NCBI GenBank assembly: GCA_012842645.1
Contig: DUSJ01000394.1
Span: 1 to 14,610, forward strand
DNA: 14,610 bases
Origin: Clostridiaceae bacterium
GTDB taxonomy: Bacteria > Bacillota > Clostridia > DSM-8532
Reading direction: 5' to 3'
In this document: positions 7,012 through 14,354 of the stretch, in pieces
Numbering within the stretch: the stretch's first letter is position 1
Layout of the letters: the number at the start of each line of letters is the position of its first letter
Made by a program: the position numbers and the translations under genes
The notes under the pieces: model-generated
The model's database searches: none
What the model was told of the DNA's origin: nothing
Seen by the model: only the letters and a program-made list of their open reading frames with translations

Positions 7012-9426
7012 TCATCTTATGATTTGATTGCAATTGAAGAAATTTTGCCATGGGTCTTTCTTATTAAGTCTGCGCAGGGCATCCTTCATATCCACCCCGT
7101 CGGGCGATACCGTGTCAAGCTCCTCCCATGAAATGGGCATGGACACCTTTGCCCCCTTTCTTGCTCTCAGCGAATACGGGGCAATGCTGGTAGCTCCTCT
7201 GGCGTTCCTGATCCAGTCAACGAAGATCTTGCCTTTTCTCTTGATTTTTCTCACATTGCTCGTATACCGTTCAGGCCATTTCTGTTCCATGACTTCGGCA
7301 ACGGACCGCGCAAAATCATGGACTTTCTCCCAATCGGCTGAAGGTTTCAGCGGCACCACCACATGATAGCCTTTCCCGCCGCTTGTCTTAAGGAACGAAT
7401 CCAGGGAAAGCTCCTGCAGTATGGTTCTAATGTCCCTCACACCCTGGCGGATCGTGGCAATGTCCATACCTTCGTCCGGGTCCAGGTCAAAGACCATCAT
7501 ATCGGGTTTTTCAAGCTCATCTATACGGCTTCCCCAGGTATGAAACTCCAATGTCCCCATCTGGGCTTCGTAAAGAAGACCGGAAACATCATCGATATAG
7601 AAGTACTCCTCCGTTTCATTGCCGCCGACAGGCGCAGGTATCGTGTAAATGCCCTTGCTCCCGGGTCCGGGATGCTTTTTATAGAAACATGCCTCGGATA
7701 CACCTTTCGGACAGCGCACTATACTGAGTATCCTGCGTCTCACGAACGGGAGCATGCGCTTTGATACCTCCAGGTAATACCTCACCACATCAGCCTTCGT
7801 AATATCGGGATCCCGGAAAATAACCTTATCAGGATTCGATACTTTTACACCGCCGATCATTATGTTGTTTTCACCTGTTGTTACAGGCATATCCTGTCTT
7901 ATACCTCCTGGTTCGCGTTTTATGTCCTTCGGATTCTTGTCTTCCCGCAAGCCTTTAAAGCTTGCATGCCTCAGCCGGTTATCCTCCGTCCATTCAGTGA
8001 ACCTGATCTCCGCCGCCAGCATCGGCTCAAGCCAGGTTATTTTTTCATCAGCCCGGGGTTCCGGCGGGTCAGTAAAAGGCGACGTATTTCTTTCCAGGCT
8101 TCTGAACCCTGACTCGAGTTCTTTTTCGCTTCGCCTGTCAAAACCTGTCCCCGCACGTCCAACGTATACAAGGTCTTCACCTTCATACACGCCTAAAAGC
8201 AGCGAACTGACACCGCTTGTTTTTTTATTTGACAATGTATAGCCCCCGATTACAAATTCCTGGCGCTTGTCGCATTTCAGTTTTATCCAGTCGCCATTTC
8301 GCGTGCCGCTGTAAATCGAATTAAATTTCTTGCCTATAATTCCTTCCATACCTGCCTCGCAGGCTGCTGCGAAACACGCCTTGCCGTTTCCTCTGACATG
8401 CCTGCTGTAATAAATGTTGCCCGGGGCACTTTTCATCAGGTTTTCGAGCATTGCCTTTCTTTCGGTAAGGGGACGGTTTCTAAGATCGTCGCCATCGAGC
8501 GCAAGCAGATCGAAAACAATGTAGGTAAGGTCCTGTTTCCCCGGATTTCTCATGTAGTTCTGCAGTGCCTGGAAATCTGTTTTCCCGTCTTTATCGATGA
8601 CCGCCATCTCGCCGTCTAAGACCATTGGCCTTCCTTTGGCCAGGTCTATGAGCGAAGCGGCAATATCCTGGAAGCGGTGCGTATAGTCATTGCCATTCCT
8701 TGTTACCAGCCTTGCCCTGTTTTCCTCTACATAAGCCAGGATCCTGTAACCATCATACTTCATTTCAAACAGCCAGTCGTCGCCTTCCGGAACCAAATCT
8801 GCCGGCTTTGCCAGCTGAACATTGGCACTGTGGAATGGATTCCTTGCAAAGAGTTTTTCCTGTCCGGCTTCGATCTCTGCCATGGTCCGACCGGTCCGTA
8901 CGCTCGTGTCGAACTCTTCTGTCCCGGTATCCGACCTTGCGTATTCATCCTTTTCTTTGAGCAGCAGCCAGTTGTCCCCGGACTCTCCTTTTTTGGGTTT
9001 CAGCCTTATAAGGGCCCATTTCCCCCTGAGCCTTATCCCATGCAATTCAAATTTAAGGACCCCTTCGCGGAGCCCGTCGTCCACGTTCCCGTAAGGTTCC
9101 CATATGCCTTCGTCCCAGAGCATCACCACCCCGCCTCCATACTCTCCTTTCGGGATGATGCCCTCGAAATTCCTGTATTCTATGGGGTGGTCCTCCACTT
9201 TAACAGCAAGTCTTTTGTCGCGGGGATTATATGAAGGGCCTTTTGGTACCGCCCAGCTCAGCAGGGCACCGTTCCACTCGAGTCGGAAATCATAATGGTC
9301 TTTTCGGGCAATATGATGCTGAACGACGAATCTTAACTGTTCCTCTGATTCGCCGGCCACACCTTCAGGCTCGCTTGTCCTCTCAAAATCCCTTTTTTGG
9401 TTGTATTCACTCAGCTTCGTATCCAT
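7012..9426 (-). CDS. ligD: LigD, multifunctional ATP-dependent DNA ligase of non-homologous end joining (phosphoesterase-ligase-polymerase)
   Basis: 804 residues from the ATG at 9426. It trims, fills and seals double-strand break ends held by Ku. The order is phosphoesterase-ligase-polymerase, as in Pseudomonas LigD and unlike the polymerase-first mycobacterial form. The phosphoesterase (about 1-180) shows HHIARKDHYDFRLE (37-50; H38, H44, D46) and VEDHPIEY with H80. The ligase (about 205-490) has adenylation lysine K223 in EMKYDGYR, LDGEMAV (270-276), EGIIGKKF, WIKLKC and the motif VI region RFTEWTEDNRLRHASF. The polymerase (about 520-795) has catalytic DLDP (647-650), KTSGGKGYHVVVPL and the IRNARGATSIAPYS block. 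The start is either this ATG or a TTG four codons upstream at 9438; an in-frame stop lies just before, and neither has a clear Shine-Dalgarno site. It follows ku by about 40 bases. Confidence 0.97.
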   Translation of the reverse strand: MDTKLSEYNQKRDFERTSEPEGVAGESEEQLRFVVQHHIARKDHYDFRLEWNGALLSWAVPKGPSYNPRDKRLAVKVEDHPIEYRNFEGIIPKGEYGGGVVMLWDEGIWEPYGNVDDGLREGVLKFELHGIRLRGKWALIRLKPKKGESGDNWLLLKEKDEYARSDTGTEEFDTSVRTGRTMAEIEAGQEKLFARNPFHSANVQLAKPADLVPEGDDWLFEMKYDGYRILAYVEENRARLVTRNGNDYTHRFQDIAASLIDLAKGRPMVLDGEMAVIDKDGKTDFQALQNYMRNPGKQDLTYIVFDLLALDGDDLRNRPLTERKAMLENLMKSAPGNIYYSRHVRGNGKACFAAACEAGMEGIIGKKFNSIYSGTRNGDWIKLKCDKRQEFVIGGYTLSNKKTSGVSSLLLGVYEGEDLVYVGRAGTGFDRRSEKELESGFRSLERNTSPFTDPPEPRADEKITWLEPMLAAEIRFTEWTEDNRLRHASFKGLREDKNPKDIKREPGGIRQDMPVTTGENNIMIGGVKVSNPDKVIFRDPDITKADVVRYYLEVSKRMLPFVRRRILSIVRCPKGVSEACFYKKHPGPGSKGIYTIPAPVGGNETEEYFYIDDVSGLLYEAQMGTLEFHTWGSRIDELEKPDMMVFDLDPDEGMDIATIRQGVRDIRTILQELSLDSFLKTSGGKGYHVVVPLKPSADWEKVHDFARSVAEVMEQKWPERYTSNVRKIKRKGKIFVDWIRNARGATSIAPYSLRARKGAKVSMPISWEELDTVSPDGVDMKDALRRLNKKDPWQNFFNCNQIIR

Positions 9427-9468
9427 ATAACTTATCAATTTTATTTAAGCGGCGTGCCTGCATGGAGT

Positions 9469-10242
9469 TCATACGACCACCTTCTCCTTTTTGGCTTTTT
9501 CTACGCTTGCCTTGAGGGCTTCCATAAGATCTATCACCCTGCCAGGGCTTTCAGGTTTGGCGGCGACGATTTCCTTGCCTGCTATCTTTGATTCAATCAG
9601 GTTGCGCAGTTTTTCCTGGTATTCGTCTTTATACATAGCCGGATTAAAGGGGGTATCCATTGAATTGATAAGCAGTCTTGCCATCTTCAGTTCCTGCTCG
9701 GATACTTCGGGTTTCGGATATTGTCTTTGGAGTTCTTTGACCTCATCGGCAAAAAACATGGTCGAAATTATTATCCCTTCCTCCCGGGGAATGATCGCCA
9801 TAAGCGTATCCCGGGTACCCATGACTGTTTTGCCTATGGCTATTTTCTGTTCCGCCATCAGCGCTGAGCGCAGAAGCTCAAAAGCTTTTTCCCCACCCGG
9901 CTCTGGTACAGCCTGGTATGTCTTGTCGTAGTATACCGGCGAAATCTGGTTCAGCTGTGCAAAGTGCAGAATCTGGATGGATTTTTCTTTTTCAGTTTTA
10001 ATCCTTTCGATTTCTTCATCGGTTATGACCACGTACTTGCCGTCGTCGTACTCGTATCCTCTTACGATGTCTTCAGCCTTAAGCTCCTTGCCGCAGTTGG
10101 CGCATGTCTTTTTGTACCGTATGCGGCTTCCGTCTTCCTTATGAAGCTGGTTGAAATGTATGTCGTTATCCTGAGTTGCCGTATACATCGCGATTGGGAT
10201 TGCCACCATGCCGAAAGTTATGACCGATTTGCGCGAAATCAT
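9469..10242 (-). CDS. ku: Ku, DNA end-binding protein of bacterial non-homologous end joining
   Basis: 257 residues, normal for bacterial Ku (about 250-300). As a homodimer it threads onto broken DNA ends and recruits LigD. The N-terminus MISRKSVITFGMVAIPIAMY is the usual bacterial Ku opening. The core includes RIRYKKTCANCGKEL then EDIVRGYEY (about 41-65), YYDKTYQAVPEPGGEKAFELL (about 104-124), IAIGKTVMGTRDTLMAI (135-150) and the conserved end KMARLLINSMDTPFNPAMYKDEY. A single CxxC pair (C47, C50) is present. The short C-terminus VIDLMEALKASVEKAKKEK is basic and of the minimal type, where LigD contact and DNA threading are usually placed. The frame opens at 10260, but the ATG at 10242 has GGAGGT exactly 7 bases upstream. 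It is the first gene of the ku-ligD pair. Confidence 0.97.
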   Translation of the reverse strand: MISRKSVITFGMVAIPIAMYTATQDNDIHFNQLHKEDGSRIRYKKTCANCGKELKAEDIVRGYEYDDGKYVVITDEEIERIKTEKEKSIQILHFAQLNQISPVYYDKTYQAVPEPGGEKAFELLRSALMAEQKIAIGKTVMGTRDTLMAIIPREEGIIISTMFFADEVKELQRQYPKPEVSEQELKMARLLINSMDTPFNPAMYKDEYQEKLRNLIESKIAGKEIVAAKPESPGRVIDLMEALKASVEKAKKEKVVV

Positions 10243-10249
10243 GGCAAAC

Positions 10250-10255
10250 ACCTCC
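10250..10255 (-). promoter_or_regulatory. Shine-Dalgarno site of ku, decides the start
   Basis: GGAGGT on the minus strand, 7 bases before the ATG at 10242. It overlaps the first codons of the longer frame that opens at 10260. Confidence 0.85.
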
Positions 10256-10334
10256 GACATTATTGTTTCAATGTTTTCCTGTTTAATACCTGGATTCTCA
10301 TCTGAAAGAAACCCTGTATTTGCATGTTAATTAA

Positions 10335-10345
10335 GGGACTGTCTC
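10335..10345 (+). repeat. Possible solo insertion-sequence terminal motif
   Basis: GGGACTGTCTC followed by AAAAC resembles terminal inverted repeats of several insertion sequences in Bacillota. I found no inverted partner nearby and no transposase, so at most this is a solo end or relic. The attribution is from memory of such ends and is weak. Confidence 0.3.
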
Positions 10346-10357
10346 AAAACTATACAG

Positions 10358-10369
10358 ACAGCATGCTGT
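10358..10369. repeat. 12-base perfect palindrome
   Basis: ACAGCATGCTGT reads the same on both strands. It sits in the ku upstream region, 13 bases beyond the insertion-sequence-like motif. It could be an operator half-site pair or a chance palindrome. Confidence 0.4.
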
Positions 10370-10559
10370 TCAGAGCTGAATTGCCTTCGCAGGAGCAGTT
10401 GAATATTGTAATGCTATAAGCAGCAGCTCGAGTGAGGTTAAATCTGCCGGATGCAGCCCTTTTTATGAAGCAAAGGAACGGTTCCTGTGCCTCAAGACAT
10501 ATTAAGCCGACCAGGGAGTAATAATAGAATAGCAAGTATTGATTTTTTCGTGCAGCGAT

Positions 10560-11093
10560 ATGGAAAGAATAATCATCAATAAATCTCTTAAGAAAAGCAT
10601 TTACTTCGGGATCCTGTTTATCGGTTTAATGGGAGTACCAATGCATTACCTGTATTCCCTGACCGGGGAATCGCCTGTTGTCGCATTTATATCTCCTGTC
10701 AACGAAAGCGTATGGGAACACCTGAAGCTCCATGTGCTGCCCATGGCAGTCTGGTGGTCCGTATCTTTCGTCGTCCTTGTCAGGAAAGGCTTTGTCAGTT
10801 TTCCAAAATGGTTCGTCTCTTTCGTTACAGCCTTTGCAGTCTGTCCGCTGGTGATCGTCCTGTTTTACTACACCTGCACAGGAGCGCTGGGCATCCATTC
10901 GCTCGCCCTTGATATATTCTCTTACGTCCTTGGCGTTACTCTTTCGCAGCTGTTTGCCCTCCATATATACCGCTATGCTGATTCAGGCTCGCTCCTCTTC
11001 TATATATCTGCAATAATATTCACATTGCTGATGGTGGCTTTCATTGTTTTCACCTATGACCCTCCGCCATTGCCGATTTTCAAAACCCCATAA
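10560..11093 (+). CDS. DUF6512-like integral membrane protein
   Basis: 177 residues from the ATG at 10560; a TTG at 10539 would add seven. Neither start has a strong Shine-Dalgarno site; AGGGAG near 10513 is too far. The protein is very hydrophobic, with about five membrane segments: 14-32, 56-75, 84-104, 114-137 and 145-165. The motif SPVNESVWEHLKL (45-57), just after the first segment, is the hallmark I associate with the DUF6512 family of small bacterial membrane proteins; that assignment is from memory. Molecular function is unknown. It is divergent from ku and stands alone: the next plus-strand gene begins 286 bases on, beyond a gene remnant. It ends in a proline-rich tail, YDPPPLPIFKTP. 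Confidence 0.8.
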   Translation: MERIIINKSLKKSIYFGILFIGLMGVPMHYLYSLTGESPVVAFISPVNESVWEHLKLHVLPMAVWWSVSFVVLVRKGFVSFPKWFVSFVTAFAVCPLVIVLFYYTCTGALGIHSLALDIFSYVLGVTLSQLFALHIYRYADSGSLLFYISAIIFTLLMVAFIVFTYDPPPLPIFKTP

Positions 11094-11104
11094 GCTATTT
11101 TTTA

Positions 11105-11302
11105 TCATTTGCACTTTTTAATTTGCTCATTGCCCGTATAGTGAAGCTTGTATCCGATGCCCCGGATGGTTTTCAGGTACCTCGGATTCTATGGATCGTC
11201 TTCTATCCTGTTTCGTATTCGGCTGATATGCACCATGGTCGCGTTATCGTCATCGCCTTCTTTTGCCTTAAGCCTGTCAACCCATGCTATTTGTTGAAAA
11301 GC
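11105..11302 (-). pseudogene. Remnant of an OmpR/PhoB-family response regulator (C-terminal winged-helix end)
   Basis: The minus-strand frame reads GDDDNATMVHISRIRNRI, then EDDP, an in-frame TAG at 11189-11191, then NPRYLKTIRGIGYKLHY and a further 12 residues to TGA at 11105. This is the recognition helix and C-terminal hairpin of an OmpR-type DNA-binding domain, normally of the form VHISRLR..IEDDP.NPRYIKTVRGIGYKL. Resemblance starts near 11300 (AFQQIAW, in place of the usual L(F/Y)E..W). Upstream of that the frame stays open to at least 11362, but I see no receiver domain before it meets the start of the carboxypeptidase gene. With the internal stop and the missing receiver, this is a decayed fragment. 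The winged-helix identity is secure; the original regulon is unknown. Confidence 0.8.
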
Positions 11303-11379
11303 GCAGTCTTCTGAAATATAATTAAGATAGCGTTCTTTGAAATACCCCGCCCGATTTTTCACTGCGAAGGTTTGATTGA

Positions 11380-12378
11380 ATGAAAAAGTTGTATCTTATT
11401 TTCTTCATTACTTTCATAATACTTATTTCCGCCTCATGCGGGAATGAAACAGCGCCGGTCCTGGCAGGAGCCATTGGAACCGTAAATGAGGAACCCATTG
11501 ATGAAACAGTTGTACAAGCAAATGTTCCCGTAACGGAAAACACGACTTCTGCATCTGCCAGCGGGCCGGACAGCTCCGGCTCAAATCCGGCATCCGTCAA
11601 TGAACCAGCCGCAATCGGTGACACTGCTTACGGTATGCTGATTCCTGACCAAATAAAACATCTCCCTTACTATTACCCGGAAAAATCCAGAAGGTATGTG
11701 GAATATACGAGACTGAATCCCCTTTTGGGATATGACAAAGCCATAATATATGTGAATATCGGGCTCGACAGACCTTTCTATTCGGATGTGGCGACAATTG
11801 CCGAACCTGACCGGATTGATGTTCTTGTGAACAAATACAATAAACTTCCTGACGATTATGAGCCCCAGTTGGAGGAACTGCCTGCCAATCCTGTCGCGAG
11901 AGGGGCAGGAAGGCAGTTTCTAAGGCCCGAAGCGAAAGAAGCTTTTATTAGGATGCATACGGATGCGAAAGAGCTTGGCCTTGACATAACCGCTTTCGGT
12001 ACATACAGGAGCATCCCGCTCCAGCATGACATATGGAACCGGAAAGTGAATTCGGGAAAAAGCATTGAAGATGTGGACAGGCTTAATGCGCGGGAAGGCC
12101 ACAGCGAACATCACACAGGCCTTGCCATTGACGTTATAAAAAACAATTATTCCGTTGAAAACACAAGGGAATTCGAATGGTACAGGGAAAACGCCCATAA
12201 ATATGGCTTCATCATCAGGTATCCGAAAGACTGTGAACATATCACGGGTTACCGTTACGAGCCCTGGCACCTGAGATACCTGGGCGAGGATCTCGCAAAT
12301 GCCGTGTACGAAAGCGGTCTTACTTACGATGAGTATTACGCCGTTTATATTGAGCCGGCCACCTCTGCTCAGCCGTAA
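11380..12378 (+). CDS. VanY-like D-alanyl-D-alanine carboxypeptidase (peptidase M15B), exported
   Basis: 332 residues. The N-terminal signal segment MKKLYLIFFITFIILISASC ends in a cysteine at residue 20 that may be lipidated, although serine at -3 is not a classic lipobox. A Ser/Thr/Pro/Gly-rich spacer (about 50-80) should hold the catalytic domain off the membrane. The M15B domain (about 170-315) has all expected residues: R210 in TYRS, the zinc motif SEHHTGLAID (242-251, ligands H244 and D251), and EPWH (294-297) with catalytic E294 and zinc ligand H297. The family removes the terminal D-Ala from peptidoglycan stem pentapeptides. AAGG lies 9 bases before the ATG. Its 3' end overlaps the convergent gene by 10 bases. 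VanY proper is linked to glycopeptide resistance, but no vanHAX genes are present, so a housekeeping cell-wall role is more likely. Confidence 0.93.
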   Translation: MKKLYLIFFITFIILISASCGNETAPVLAGAIGTVNEEPIDETVVQANVPVTENTTSASASGPDSSGSNPASVNEPAAIGDTAYGMLIPDQIKHLPYYYPEKSRRYVEYTRLNPLLGYDKAIIYVNIGLDRPFYSDVATIAEPDRIDVLVNKYNKLPDDYEPQLEELPANPVARGAGRQFLRPEAKEAFIRMHTDAKELGLDITAFGTYRSIPLQHDIWNRKVNSGKSIEDVDRLNAREGHSEHHTGLAIDVIKNNYSVENTREFEWYRENAHKYGFIIRYPKDCEHITGYRYEPWHLRYLGEDLANAVYESGLTYDEYYAVYIEPATSAQP

Positions 12379-13130
12379 CTGTAGAACCTTGCCCCCGTGG
12401 AATTGCTTTGCACCGCTTCGGGTATAAATGCACCGAATCCGCCTGTGGCGTTTCTTGTCAGTCCCATGACAGTTTTGAACCGGTATGACAGGCTCCTGAA
12501 CTTTGATGGTTTTGCCACCGGTATTTTTCTGATGTTTTCACCGTCGCAATGGTATATGGTTATCCCTTCTTCCTGGTAACGGTGTAAAATATGGGACAGG
12601 TCGTTCTGTATGAATTCTGTCCTGACAATGACCCTGCTTATCCCATTGTTCAGCAGGAATGCTGCTGAAGGCATATCCTGGGGAAAAACGCACCAGCGGT
12701 TGTCAAATGTGCCGCGTTCCTTTCCTCCGCCTGCCATCCTGTTGGAATCCAGCATGAAAACAGGCGGGGCATCCGGCCGTATATTCATTGCTTCCAGGTC
12801 ATCAGCCCCTTTGAAAAGGGTGTTGACTATCTCGTTTACGTTCACGATGGTCCTGGAGTTATAGGCATTGACTCCGTTATACAAGGGAACGGGCCGGTAG
12901 CCTATACGCGCCAGTCCAAGGCTTTCGATCACTCCGCTGTGCCTGGGAAGGTCAACTATTACCATAGTACTTCTGTCTGCGCTGTTGATCCATTTAACAT
13001 CGGGTATTTCCAGCTTATGGCTCCTGTATGCAAGAGGTTCGCGCGCAAACAGAACAGGTTTTGCCCACTGCGACCATATCGAGTCTTCCGGCGCCCAGAT
13101 CTTATATGTTTCAAGGCTGGTCCTCATCAT
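12369..13130 (-). CDS. Uncharacterised protein paired with the ATP-grasp ligase gene
   Basis: About 253 residues. I cannot assign a family or function. It appears soluble: no signal peptide and no membrane segment. Notable blocks from the 13130 start are YKIWAPEDSIWSQWAKPVLF (9-28, aromatic-rich), VIVDLPRHSGVIESLGLARI then GYRPVPLYNG (about 57-86), PPVFMLDSNRM (about 122-132), FDNRWCVFPQDMPSA (about 141-155) and a basic C-terminal part with SYRFKTVMGLTRNATGGFG. These read as conserved, not random, sequence. AAAGG precedes a run of ATG codons; the ATG at 13130 is spaced 6 bases from it and is preferred over 13136 (0 bases) and 13127 (9 bases). The start lies inside the end of the ATP-grasp gene (overlap of about 20 bases), which implies translational coupling and a shared role. 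The 3' end overlaps the convergent carboxypeptidase gene by 10 bases. Confidence 0.85.
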   Translation of the reverse strand: MMRTSLETYKIWAPEDSIWSQWAKPVLFAREPLAYRSHKLEIPDVKWINSADRSTMVIVDLPRHSGVIESLGLARIGYRPVPLYNGVNAYNSRTIVNVNEIVNTLFKGADDLEAMNIRPDAPPVFMLDSNRMAGGGKERGTFDNRWCVFPQDMPSAAFLLNNGISRVIVRTEFIQNDLSHILHRYQEEGITIYHCDGENIRKIPVAKPSKFRSLSYRFKTVMGLTRNATGGFGAFIPEAVQSNSTGARFYSYG

Positions 13131-14343
13131 TATCATCCTTTCGAACCAGTATCGGGATATCCTTAGCCCTGGCGTCTATCCGCGGGTAAGGGCTCACTCT
13201 TCCGTAAAAACCGGCGCTTTTCCCGTTTACCGCAAATACGCCTATGCACAGGTGAAATTCTTCACCGTTTATATCTCTTATCGGCTGGCTTGCAAATCTT
13301 CGCTGGGCCACCCAGCTTCCGGGGAAAAGTCTTACTGATTTTCCTATAAGTTTTCTTTCCTTTTCGTTTATTGCCTCAGTGATGGAAATCCCTTCACCCA
13401 CCCTGCCCAGGGCGGGCTTGAATATCCAGCCGGAATCATCAGTCCTGACGGTCCCGGGATTCCTTGTTTCGGGCAAGAGGCTTTTCCATGCAGGGATATC
13501 CAGTCCGAGTTCATCCCATACCAGGGGCAGGCGTTTTGACTGCGTCAGTATGGCAACCGGGTGGTTGCAGGATGCTGTCTCACAGTCAAAATACCCCTTC
13601 CAGTCCGATCCCCGGGGAAGGCCTGTCAGCCATTCCAGTGGAAAAAACCTCGCAATCCCGTCTATGGGGCCTTCATTGCCTTCAAGAATGCTATATGCCT
13701 TTTTGTCCTTCCATACAATATGATCCGGAGCTGTGAAAACAGTACTGTATCCATGTTCCCTGAAGTAGTCGCTGAGAAATTCCATCACCTGCCGGTCATC
13801 CGAGTAGGAGGTCGCGTGGACAAACGCTATGGTCCCGTTTTCTTTCATCCTTCCGGAGAAGGCTTCCAGTATGCTTTGACCGACATGCTTCCTCGGTTCG
13901 CAGTCATCGAAAAACCTGCAGGCCAGCTGCGGGAGGATCGAGGCTTCTGCCAGGCCTCCCGGAACGTCGCTGTTCACTTCCGATACTGCCCATCCGTAAT
14001 CGGTAGGATGAAAGTCGAACCGCATCAGTCTTATATGCCGGGATCTTTCATATCCTGCCATCCGGCTGACAGTTTTCCTGATTTCCCGTGGAAGGCCAAG
14101 CTTCTTTACCAGCCCGGGTCTTTTTGCCAGGGCTTCCTCCATCTGCATGGTTTCTTCTGACAAACGCTCGGCGTACTCTTCCAGTTTCCTTGCCGTTTCC
14201 CGGCTTATAATAACTGCATGCTTTGCTACAGTATTGTGGTCTCCAACCTGGGGGTCCCATTTATATGCCTTGAAAATGACCTCATAGCGATATTCATGAT
14301 ATTCGTTTTCAGGTATTGGTCTCAGCTCAACAGCGTCATTCAT
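13111..14343 (-). CDS. ATP-grasp ligase of the glutathionylspermidine synthase-like family
   Basis: 410 residues resembling the C-terminal synthetase domain of glutathionylspermidine synthase (GSP_synth), which joins a carboxylate to an amine using ATP. Supporting blocks are IRLMRFDFHPTDYGWAVSEV followed by NSDVPGG (104-130; the E-x-N-x-D-x-P-G-G pattern), WIFKPALGRVGEGI (306-319; ATP-binding lysine and glycine-rich loop), GSWVAQRRF (342-350) and EEFHLCIGVFAVNGKSAGFYGRVS (361-384), the metal and nucleotide side of ATP-grasp folds. It lacks the N-terminal CHAP amidase of E. coli Gss, so it is a stand-alone ligase. The substrates are unknown; glutathione and spermidine should not be assumed, particularly in a likely anaerobe. 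GAGG lies 7 bases before the ATG at 14343, which is 11 bases after the upstream stop. The stop lies inside the next gene. Confidence 0.85.
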   Translation of the reverse strand: MNDAVELRPIPENEYHEYRYEVIFKAYKWDPQVGDHNTVAKHAVIISRETARKLEEYAERLSEETMQMEEALAKRPGLVKKLGLPREIRKTVSRMAGYERSRHIRLMRFDFHPTDYGWAVSEVNSDVPGGLAEASILPQLACRFFDDCEPRKHVGQSILEAFSGRMKENGTIAFVHATSYSDDRQVMEFLSDYFREHGYSTVFTAPDHIVWKDKKAYSILEGNEGPIDGIARFFPLEWLTGLPRGSDWKGYFDCETASCNHPVAILTQSKRLPLVWDELGLDIPAWKSLLPETRNPGTVRTDDSGWIFKPALGRVGEGISITEAINEKERKLIGKSVRLFPGSWVAQRRFASQPIRDINGEEFHLCIGVFAVNGKSAGFYGRVSPYPRIDARAKDIPILVRKDDNDEDQP

Positions 14344-14354
14344 AAGCCATCCTC

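Larger units (their letters stand above)
10243..10559. other. Non-coding stretch between divergent ku and the DUF6512-like gene
   Basis: About 317 bases with no convincing gene. A 61-codon minus-strand frame (10350-10535) matches no family I recognise. The stretch contains an insertion-sequence-end-like motif (10335-10345), a 12-base palindrome (10358-10369) and a 13-base palindrome AGGAACGGTTCCT (10474-10486). Promoters for both flanking genes should lie here, but none stands out; a TATTAA box for ku near 10290 lacks a good -35. Confidence 0.6.

Noticed and set aside
8677..9234. A 185-codon plus-strand frame opposite ligD
   Set aside because: The minus strand carries the phosphoesterase and ligase motifs of LigD; this frame has no recognisable domain.
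10350..10535. A 61-codon minus-strand frame upstream of ku
   Set aside because: No ribosome binding site, no family resemblance and odd composition; it spans the palindromes and the insertion-sequence-like end.
11303..11379. Upstream extension of the response-regulator remnant to a GTG at 11362
   Set aside because: The frame is open but the residues do not resemble a response regulator, and it runs into the 5' end of the carboxypeptidase gene, so it was left out of the pseudogene.
11380..12378. Glycopeptide-resistance cluster (vanY as resistance gene)
   Set aside because: Only the M15B carboxypeptidase and a broken regulator fragment are present; no vanH, vanA-type ligase or vanX is visible, and the ATP-grasp gene here is of the GSP-synthase-like type, not a D-Ala-D-Ala ligase.
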